DNA of 64,000 nucleotides from Bog-473 sp963791995. GTDB taxonomy: Bacteria > Actinomycetota > Acidimicrobiia > Acidimicrobiales > RAAP-2. Shown here piece by piece: positions 54,391-61,411 of this stretch; position 1 is the stretch's first letter, and each line of letters starts with the position of its first letter. The DNA lies in contig CAWBUQ010000004.1 of assembly GCA_963791995.1 (NCBI GenBank), positions 592,649 through 656,648 on the forward strand, given 5' to 3'. The notes beneath the pieces were generated by a model that saw only the letters and a program-made list of their open reading frames with translations, made no database searches and had not been told where the DNA came from. Position numbers and translations under genes: made by a program.

Positions 54391-55201
54391 TTAGTTGTCC
54401 GGGGCCGACGCTGCAGTCATTGCCAGCTGGCCGTGCTTGCCGTCGTCACCCACGATGGCGAGGAAGATGTCTTCGAGGGTCGGCTGTTTCTCGACGTATT
54501 CGATCTTGGCCGGCGGGAGGAGCTGCTTCAGTTCGGCGAGGGTGCCGTTCGCGATGATCCGCCCTTCGTGGAGGATGGCGATCCGGTCGGCGAGATGTTC
54601 GGCCTCGTCGAGGTACTGGGTCGTGAGCAGAACCGTCGTGCCGTGCTCGGCGAGTTCCTTGACGGCCTGCCACACCTCGAGGCGCGCCTGGGGGTCGAGC
54701 CCGGTCGTCGGCTCGTCCAAGAAGATGACCGGTGGATTCCCGATGAGGCTCATCGCGATGTCGAGGCGGCGGCGCATGCCACCCGAATACGTCGCCACCT
54801 TGCGCTCCGCCGCATCCGTGAGCCCGAAGCGGTCGAGCAGGTCATCCGCGATCGGCCCAGCGTCCTTCAAGTGCCGCAACCGGGCCACCAGCACGAGGTT
54901 CTCGCGCCCGCTGAGGACTTCATCGACGGCTGCGAACTGTCCGGTGAGGCTGATGGACTCCCGCACCTCTCCAGCCTGCGTGGCGACATCGAAGCCATTG
55001 ACGCTGGCCGTCCCCGCGTCGGCCTTGAGCAGGGTGGACAGGATCTTCACGACGGTTGTCTTGCCGGCGCCGTTCGAGCCGAGCAGGGCGAAGATGCTGC
55101 CCCGCGCCATGTCGAAGTCAACACCGCGGAGCACGTCCAGCTCCTTGTAGGACTTCTCAAGGCCTTGCACGTGGATCGTCTGGGACCGGCTGTGTGGTCA
55201 T
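54391..55201 (-). CDS. ABC transporter ATPase (DrrA-like), apparent N-terminal frameshift
   Basis: ATG 55201 overlaps the PadR stop (ATGA) and encodes MTTQPVP; an extra base near 55182 then displaces the frame, which continues as IHVQGLEKSYKELDVL. Walker A is LLGSNGAGKTTVV, signature YSGGMRRRLDIAMSL, and Walker B VIFLDEPTTGLDP. The C-terminal KQPTLEDIFLAIVGD is the DrrA-type regulatory tail. Without repair the gene would start at GTG 55170 (259 residues). It pairs with the permease that follows. Confidence 0.92.
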
Positions 55202-55920
55202 CGGGATATCCCTTCATTTCCGGTGTCTTCTCCGGCGGCGCGCCCAATGGCGTCGGTCAGCCGTTTACGCGCACGGGTGGTGATATAGCCACCCTCCGAG
55301 TAGTTCTGGGCGAAGGCCTCGACGAACTCCACGGGGTCCTCCCCGACGATCTCGCGGATCGGCGTTCCGTCCGCCGCGGCCTGTTCGAAGAGGTCGGCGA
55401 GATCTTCGAACATCGACGCAGCGCTGTCGCCGTCCGTCGGCACGAAGTTCATCAGGCACCGCTCGATCGCATCGACCGCCGTGCGGTAGTTCTCGGGAAG
55501 CCGACGCGTGCGCGCCTTGTAGGCCCTCCAGCGCTTCTTGTCGCCGATCACCTTCGAGATGAAGCCGCTCTTTTCGACATCGGACATGGCTACTCTACCT
55601 CCTTCGCGGAGCTGTTCGAGCTGTTCTGTGAGGAAGCTCCAGGTCCTCCAGAATTCTTCGAGATAGTCCTGTCCCTGAGCGTTGAGGGAGTACACCTTGC
55701 GCGGCGGCCCCTTCTCGGAGGGGACCTTCTCCACGTCGACGAGGCCGCGCTGCTCGATCCTGATGAGGAGCGCGTAGACGGTCCCTTCGGCGATATCGGA
55801 GAAGCCCTTGTCCCGCAGCCAAGCCGTGATCTCGTAGCCGTACGCGGGCCGGCCGGACAGGATCGCCAGAACGATGCCCTCCAGCGTCCCCTTGAGCATC
55901 TCGGTCACCTGCTTGCCCAT
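55198..55920 (-). CDS. PadR-family regulator fused to a DUF1048 protein
   Basis: A 240-residue frame from ATG 55920 with GGAGGAGG upstream. Residues 1-105 are a PadR winged helix (LKGTLEGIVLAILSGRPAYG, ITAWLRDKGFSDIAEGTVYA, KVYSLNAQGQDYLEEFW). Residues from about 112 match DUF1048 (KVIGDKKRWRAYKARTRRLP). In many genomes these are two adjacent genes. Here an internal ATG at 55587 has a perfect AAGGAGGT 9 nt upstream, so DUF1048 is probably also translated alone. It likely represses this operon through the dyad upstream. Confidence 0.88.
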   Translation of the reverse strand: MGKQVTEMLKGTLEGIVLAILSGRPAYGYEITAWLRDKGFSDIAEGTVYALLIRIEQRGLVDVEKVPSEKGPPRKVYSLNAQGQDYLEEFWRTWSFLTEQLEQLREGGRVAMSDVEKSGFISKVIGDKKRWRAYKARTRRLPENYRTAVDAIERCLMNFVPTDGDSAASMFEDLADLFEQAAADGTPIREIVGEDPVEFVEAFAQNYSEGGYITTRARKRLTDAIGRAAGEDTGNEGISR

Positions 55921-55937
55921 GGAACACCTCCTCCCTT

Positions 55938-55983
55938 ACTATTCAGTGTCAGTGAGTACTAGTACATAGTAACACTGAATAGT
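55938..55983. promoter_or_regulatory. 46-bp dyad upstream of the PadR operon
   Basis: Perfect 12-bp outer arms (ACTATTCAGTGT and its complement) share one centre of symmetry, at 55960.5, with an inner perfect palindrome GTACTAGTAC (55956-55965). It lies 18 bp from the PadR start and is a strong autoregulatory operator candidate. Confidence 0.7.
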
Positions 55984-56058
55984 GGGGAGTCAAGCCCGGG
56001 CCGGAAGCGCGCGCGGCGCACAGAGCGCAGAGCGCCACCGTCTGCAGGCTGGTCCGAA

Positions 56059-56454
56059 TCATGAGATCGTCCTGCCTGCGGATCCGCACGGATGGCAGGG
56101 CGAAGCCGAGGTCGGGAGCCCACCCCGTACGGGCGTGGTCGCCCCGAGACCGAGGTCGACCGCCGTCCATATGGCGAACACCACGACGGCCACGATCATT
56201 GCGACGGCCCCCGCGCTCCGACCGGCCAGGATCGTCGCAGCGGTGGCCAGGATCGCCGCGACGGATCCGAAGGCCCACAAGAGGCGCAGGCGGGGCGCGG
56301 AGTACACGTGCGGGCGTCGCTTCAGCGCGGTCAACGCCTCGTCGTCTTCCTCGAGGGCGGGACGGATCACTAACATTCCGAATATTTCAGAGCCGTACAC
56401 GGCAGCGCACGAGAGCAGGGCGACCCCGATCAGTATCTGACTAGTGAGGTTCAT
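56059..56454 (-). CDS. DUF1772-like small membrane protein
   Basis: A 131-residue protein from ATG 56454, overlapping the previous stop (ATGA). It has an N-terminal helix (ILIGVALLSCAAVYGSEIFG) with the family-like F-x-x-x-V-x-RPAL pattern, then two or three more helices (LWAFGSVAAILATAATILAG, MIVAVVVFAIWTAVDL). The final 15 residues look off-frame, so an indel near 56120 is possible. Function unknown. Confidence 0.65.
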   Translation of the reverse strand: MNLTSQILIGVALLSCAAVYGSEIFGMLVIRPALEEDDEALTALKRRPHVYSAPRLRLLWAFGSVAAILATAATILAGRSAGAVAMIVAVVVFAIWTAVDLGLGATTPVRGGLPTSASPCHPCGSAGRTIS

Positions 56455-56804
56455 TGAACGGGCTCCTCGTGTGCATCGGCCCGCCGACGCGACACCGCAG
56501 TGAACTCCGAACGGAGCGGGCTGGTTGATTCGGATGCCTGGTAGTGCGCAGAGATGCGCCTGGTCGGCGCAAGTCCAGTCAAGCAAGTGGCGCGGGCCAG
56601 CCGTGCCAGCAACTTCGGAGTGGCGAACGCCTCGGTGAGGCCGGGGTAGAGACGCACCGCGATGCGTGCCACAGCCTGCGCTCCGAGCCTGCCAGGGGCG
56701 GGTTGGTTGCTGCGAGCTTGAACCCGTCGGCGATGCCTCTCTGCTCCGGCGAGGAAGTCCTCCCGGCGTGAGGCAGCCAATTTCTCGATCACGTAGGGAT
56801 GCAT
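56451..56804 (-). CDS. small uncharacterised basic protein
   Basis: A 117-residue product from ATG 56804 (GTG 56807 is adjacent), with AAGGAGA upstream. The N-terminus HPYVIEKLAASRREDFLAGA is typical of short actinobacterial proteins of unknown function. The rest is Arg/Ala-rich with no motif. It is coupled to the downstream DUF1772-like gene. The 270-bp gap upstream of it holds nothing recognisable. Confidence 0.55.
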   Translation of the reverse strand: MHPYVIEKLAASRREDFLAGAERHRRRVQARSNQPAPGRLGAQAVARIAVRLYPGLTEAFATPKLLARLARATCLTGLAPTRRISAHYQASESTSPLRSEFTAVSRRRADAHEEPVQ

Positions 56805-57076
56805 CACAGGGTCTCCTTGATGGTCTGCAGCGTCTTCGTCGTTAGGGTTGCGGATCGCTTCATCTCTTCCTCGAGGCGATGACCCTCGTAGGTGTTGGCA
56901 ACGGGTACTGATTGGTCCGGATCAACGTCAGCTCCAGGAGAGCAAGTTGTGCAGGTGCGTCATCTCTGATCATCTCCAAACGTTGGCCAGCCACGTCCGT
57001 TTCGGTGGGATCAAATCCGGATTAAAGAGAGGGACGAAGACCCGGCCAATCCCAAAGCCATGGCCCCGACGGATGC

Positions 57077-57514
57077 CTACTTGGCGGCGAACGATGAGCG
57101 CAGGTGCTTGCCATTGACGCGAACAGCGACGCCGATCAGCAGGAGTCCACACACGCCCTGTTCGATCTTCATCCACAACGGGAAGGTGCCGGGGAGGGCG
57201 ATGATGCCAACCATGACCGCTGGCATCACAATCGAGATGATCCGCAGCCGTAGATAAGGTCGGCTCGCTCCAGTTGAGGCCCGCAGGGTGAATATGTAGG
57301 TGAGCAGAGCGCTAGCGGCGACGATGATTCCATGGATCCAAACCGCAGAGTTGACTTGTGCAGCGTTGTTGCGCATGACGGCGATCGCAACGACGGTGAG
57401 GGCGCTGATCGTTAGGTAGCCGACGACGAGATGCCTGACAGTACCGAGCGCCTTCTGTGTGCCGGGGTGTTCGATCTGTGCTCCGGCGCAGGCGTAGGAG
57501 GTTCGAGTGTTCAC
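57077..57514 (-). CDS. four-helix membrane protein
   Basis: A 145-residue product from GTG 57514, preceded by AAAGGAT; a TTG at 57532 is in frame. Hydrophobic segments lie near residues 30-48, 58-80, 90-108 and 115-132 (for example YLTISALTVVAIAVMRNN and IISIVMPAVMVGIIALPG). No family recognised. It stands alone between two gaps. Confidence 0.6.
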   Translation of the reverse strand: MNTRTSYACAGAQIEHPGTQKALGTVRHLVVGYLTISALTVVAIAVMRNNAAQVNSAVWIHGIIVAASALLTYIFTLRASTGASRPYLRLRIISIVMPAVMVGIIALPGTFPLWMKIEQGVCGLLLIGVAVRVNGKHLRSSFAAK

Positions 57515-57823
57515 GAGGATCCTTTCGCTCAACGTTCTCTTCTTGCTGGGGACAGGGTCGAAGTCACACGTGCACGGTAAGGGTCCGACATGCGGTTGTC
57601 GTCACTCGATAGAGGAGTCGCCAAGAGAGATTTGACCCTCGGTCGGTGGCACGTGTTGAGCGCCTCGCTGGTTGAGCACGAGTGGGCCGTTTGCCGCCGC
57701 GGAGCGTGAGCACGGCTTGGTGACCACTGTGGCGGCGCCGCGATCATTGAGGACAGGGTTCGGGCGGGGCTGGGTTTGACGGGGATGCGCAGGGGCGTCA
57801 GCGTGAGCACGATCTGAACGCGC

Positions 57824-57869
57824 AAGAGCCCCCTCGCCTAACCTTTTGAAGGATCGCGAAGGGGCTCTT
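57824..57869. terminator. strong hairpin with 14-bp arms
   Basis: AAGAGCCCCCTCGC and GCGAAGGGGCTCTT pair over 13 of 14 positions around an 18-nt loop. It lies in the 378-bp gap between the membrane protein and the transposition unit. It may be a terminator or a terminal structure of that unit; the rest of the gap is featureless. Confidence 0.5.
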
Positions 57870-57892
57870 CCTGACGAAGCCGGAGCTCCGCT

Positions 57893-58473
57893 GTGCTCAT
57901 CGTAGGGACTGACGAGGCCGCCGTCGAGGCGGATCTGATCGGGGGCCGCATCGGTTGCCCGGACTGCGCAGGGGCTTCGTCCCTGGGGACACGGGGTCGA
58001 GCGTGAGGTGCGCCACTTGGGGCGCAACGAGCGGCGGCGCCTGCGGCGTTCGATCTGTAAGCCCTGCGCCGCCACCCACGTGCTGGTCCCAGAAGACACC
58101 CTCCTGCGTCGGCGCGACAGCGTCGAGGTCATCGGGGCGGCACTCACGGCCAAGGCGGAAGGAAAGGGCCACCGGCGCATCGCGTAGGGCCTGGGTCGGC
58201 CGGCGTCCACGGTGCGGGGCTGGCTGCAGGCCTTCGCCCAGGGCGGAGGCGATGCGCGAGCACTTCGTCCGCCGGGCCTACGCCCTCGATCCCGGACACG
58301 ACCGTCGCTCGGCGGGGGGTTCGGACTTCTTCGACGCCGTCGACGCCATCGGCGTGCTCGGGATCGTGGCGGTCCGCCGCTTCGGGCCACGTCCGGCGTG
58401 GTCGCTCGCCTCCTTCGTGACCGGCGGTGGGCTGCTTTACAACACGAGCTGGCCCTTCCGCCCGCCTGCGTGA
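57893..58473 (+). pseudogene. DUF6431-like zinc/HTH protein (frameshifts and an amber codon)
   Basis: From GTG 57893 the frame encodes GTDEAAVEADLIGGRIGCPD with a CPDC knuckle, slips near 57967 to GLRPWGHGVEREVRHLGRNE and SICKPCAATHV (second CxxC), and meets an in-frame TAG near 58185 before GLGRPASTVRGWLQAF (HTH). A slip near 58245 leads to REHFVRRAYALDPGHD. All pieces fit one protein of about 190 residues. Two indels plus a nonsense codon suggest real decay, or heavy base error. Confidence 0.6.
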
Positions 58474-58518
58474 GCGACAAGGGTCACCTCTTCGACCACA
58501 TCGAGGAGGAACTGACCC

Positions 58519-59881
58519 ATGAACGAGGCGCAACGAGACGTCGCGCTCTTCCGCTATTCGCTCATCCGCGAGGCGGCTGACGAGTCGCTCACCACCCGCC
58601 AGCGCGGCGAGCTCGGTACGCGAGTTGGCCGGCCGTGAGCACATCGGCCCGAAGGACCGGCGCATCAGGGTCGCGCGCGGCACCATCGACCGCTGGATCC
58701 GGGCCTATCGCTGCGGCGGGTTCGAGGCCTTGGCGCCCGAGTCGCGCACCGGCGAAGCCGGTGACCGAGAAGCGATTGCTCGACCTGGCCGAGGCGCTCA
58801 AGCGCGAGGTGCCCCGGCGCACGGCCGCCCAGGTGGCCCAGATCATCGCGCACCGCCGAGGGCGCGGGACCCTCCGAGCGCACGCTCCAGCGGCACTTCG
58901 CCCGGCTCGGGCTCAACACTCGCCCCGACGGATCGGCTCCGGTGGCCTTCGGTCGTTTCGAGGCGGCGGCGCCGGGTGACCTGTGGACCGGTGACGCCCT
59001 GCACGGGCCGAGCATCGCCGGGCGCAAGACCTATCTGTTCTGCTTCATCGACGACCACTCCCGCGCCCTCGTCGGCTATCGCTGGGGGCTCTCCGAAGAC
59101 ACGGTGCGCCTCGAAGCGGCGTTTCGCAACGCGCTGGCGTCGCGTGGCGTGCCCAAGGCGGTCTACCTGGACAACGGTTCGGCCATGGTCTCAAAGCAGC
59201 TCTTGCGGGCCTGTGCCAGCCTCGGGGTGCGCCTGGTGCACTCGGACCGGGGAGGCCACAAGGCCGCGGGAAGATCGAACGGGTCTTCGAGACGGTGCGC
59301 CTCCAGTTCCTCGTCGAGGTCGAGGCCCGCCTTCCCGCCGACGTCGCCGAACTCAACCGGCTCTTCAGCGCCTGGGTCGAGACCGTCTATCACCGGCGTG
59401 TGCACACAGAGACCGGCCAGGCACCGATCGAGCGGCTGGCGGCCGGCGACCCGCCGGTGCTTCCCACGCCGGCCGCACTGCACGAGGCGTTCTTGTGGTC
59501 AGAGGTCCGCACGGTGACCAAGACGGCGACGATCTCTTTGCACGGAAATTCCTTCGAGGTCGACGCCGCCCTGGTCGGCTCACGCGTCGAGGTCGTCTTC
59601 GATCCCTTCGCCATGGAGAGCGTCGAGATCCGCTTCCAGGGCCGCTCCATGGGCCAGGGAGTCCCGGTCACCATCGGCCGCCACTCACACCCCCAGGCGC
59701 GCCCCGAGGCGGCTCCGGCACCGGCGCCGACGGGCATCGACTACCTCGGCCTGTTGGCCGAGCGCCGCGAGGCCGAGCTCGGGCCCAGTCCATCAACTAC
59801 GCCCAGCTGACCCTCGACGGCAAGGAAGTGCCCTATCCCACCAACACCACGACAACGACGCACAAGGAGAACCAGCAATGA
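58519..59881 (+). pseudogene. DDE-type integrase/transposase (multiple frameshifts)
   Basis: ATG 58519 follows GAGGAGG. Pieces in different frames assemble into one transposase of about 450 residues: an N-terminal HTH (PKDRRIRVARGTIDRWIRAY), the catalytic core (GDLWTGDALHGPS with the first Asp, KAVYLDNGSAMVSKQLL with the second), and the C-terminal beta barrel (TATISLHGNSFEVDAALVGS). Slips occur near 58620, 58762, 58865, 59262 and 59785. The stop overlaps the ATPase start (ATGA). Confidence 0.7.
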
Positions 59882-60694
59882 CCATCGACCGCCTCCGGGC
59901 CCACTGGGGCTTCACCCGCATGCCCTTTGCCAAGGACCTCGCCCCCTCCATGCTCCACACCCATCGCTCCCACGCCGAAGCCTTGGCCCGGATCACCTGG
60001 TGCATCGACGAGCGGGTGATGGGAGTGGTCACCGGTGAGGTCGGCGCCGGCAAGACCGTTGGCGGTGCGCGGCGCGCTGGCCGGCATCGACGCCAGCCGC
60101 CACACCGTCATCTATCTCGGCAACCCGACCGTCGGGGCCCGGGGCCTGTACTCGAGCATCGTGTCGACCCTCGGTGGGATCCCACGCTTTCACCGGGCTT
60201 CCCTCATCCCCCAGGCCCAAGACGCCCTGGCCATCGAAGAGCACGAGCGGGGCCGCCGGGTCGTCCTTGTCCTCGACGAGGCCCACCTCCTCGACGCCGA
60301 ACAGCTCGAAGGGCTGCGGCTCCTGACCAACGCCGAGATGGACAGCCACGCACCCTTCGCCTGCCTGCTGGTCGGACAGCCGACGCTGCGCCGGCGGATC
60401 CGCCTCGGCGCCTTCGCCGCCCTCGACCAACGCGTCGCCCTGCGCTATGCCATGACCGGGATGGAAGCGGCCGAGACGGCCGACTACGTCGTGCACCACC
60501 TGAGAATCGCCGGGCGCAGCGACACCTTGTTCTCCGACGATGCCCTGGCCCTCATCCACCAGGTCTCCCGTGGGCTGCCCCGGGCGGTCAACAACCTGGC
60601 CGTCCAGTCCCTCGTCGCCGCCTTCGCCGAATCAAAGGCGATCGTCGACGAGTCCTCGGCCCGGGCTGCTGTCACCGAGGTGACGGCGGAGTAG
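59878..60694 (+). CDS. ExeA/TniB-family AAA+ ATPase of the transposition unit (one apparent frameshift)
   Basis: ATG 59878. The N-terminus HWGFTRMPFAKDLAPSMLHT is typical of ExeA-type proteins. Walker A GEVGAGKT is followed within two codons by an extra T near 60061; the continuation VRGALAGIDASRHTVIYLGN is in another frame. Walker B VVLVLDEAHLLDAEQLEGL and a sensor region LLVGQPTLRRRIRL follow. About 271 residues after repair. It would deliver the transposase to target DNA. Confidence 0.8.
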
Positions 60695-61411
60695 CTCCAC
60701 TCGCGGCGACAGCCTGACCATCACGCCACCAAATGACGACCAAGGCGACAGCACGTTCACGAACACATGCTCACCGAACGTGTCCGCTTCATGCTCATTG
60801 AGCGTGGCGGGCGACAACACGAAGGTGCCAGCGACCCCAATCGCTGGAGCCCTGCAGTCGCGGCTTCGGGTGACCTGACCCCGGGAAAATCAAACAGTTC
60901 GCCCGCTTGCACGGCCTTCAGATGTGGTGTTGACGGACGGGCAAAGTCGCCTCATTTGGCCTGTCATAGGCACTGACCCATCCCATCGGCGTGGCCCCCT
61001 TGGGCGCAATGGGCGTAGGCCCGCTCGTGTCGGAGGCGTTAAGGGTTGTCACAGGCGGCAACGAGCAGCCGCCGGGCGGTCTCGGTGCCGCCACCATGAT
61101 CCAATCGAGAACGCAGCGCACGTTGCCGCGGAACGTTCCCGATCGACTCCTCGTGGGGGGCGGTCGCGAGCAAGTTATTGAACAGGGGTGGCAACCGCCC
61201 CGCCAACGAGGCTCTGTGGCGGATAGTCATGGTGAGGTTGGTGTCGGGTCCGGAAATCCGGGAGTGCGGGTTCGAGTAGCCAACCTTGATGACTACGCTG
61301 GGTTACTCCAGCACCCTCGCGGCGCATTGCGGGAGGTACGAGCGTGAAGGTACCTGGTGGCTACTAAGGCACCCGCGGCGCCCCGATCAGAGGTGGTCGT
61401 GTCCCTAGCGT
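60695..61411. other. 717-bp stretch without a recognisable gene
   Basis: Several short frames exist but none has an SD plus coding character or a known motif. A GGGTTCGAGT string near 61270 is T-loop-like but has no tRNA around it. It may be transposon-flanking or decayed DNA. Confidence 0.4.

Larger units (their letters stand above)
57893..60694 (+). mobile_element. decayed DUF6431 - DDE transposase - ExeA-type ATPase transposition unit
   Basis: Three same-strand genes in close succession form a transposition unit of the kind seen in actinobacteria: a zinc-finger/HTH protein, a retroviral-integrase-type transposase and an AAA+ target-selection ATPase. Each carries one or more frameshifts. 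Terminal inverted repeats were not identified, so the outer limits are gene limits only. Confidence 0.65.

Noticed and set aside
61255..61290. tRNA-like GGGTTCGAGT string
   Set aside because: No acceptor or anticodon stem can be formed around it.
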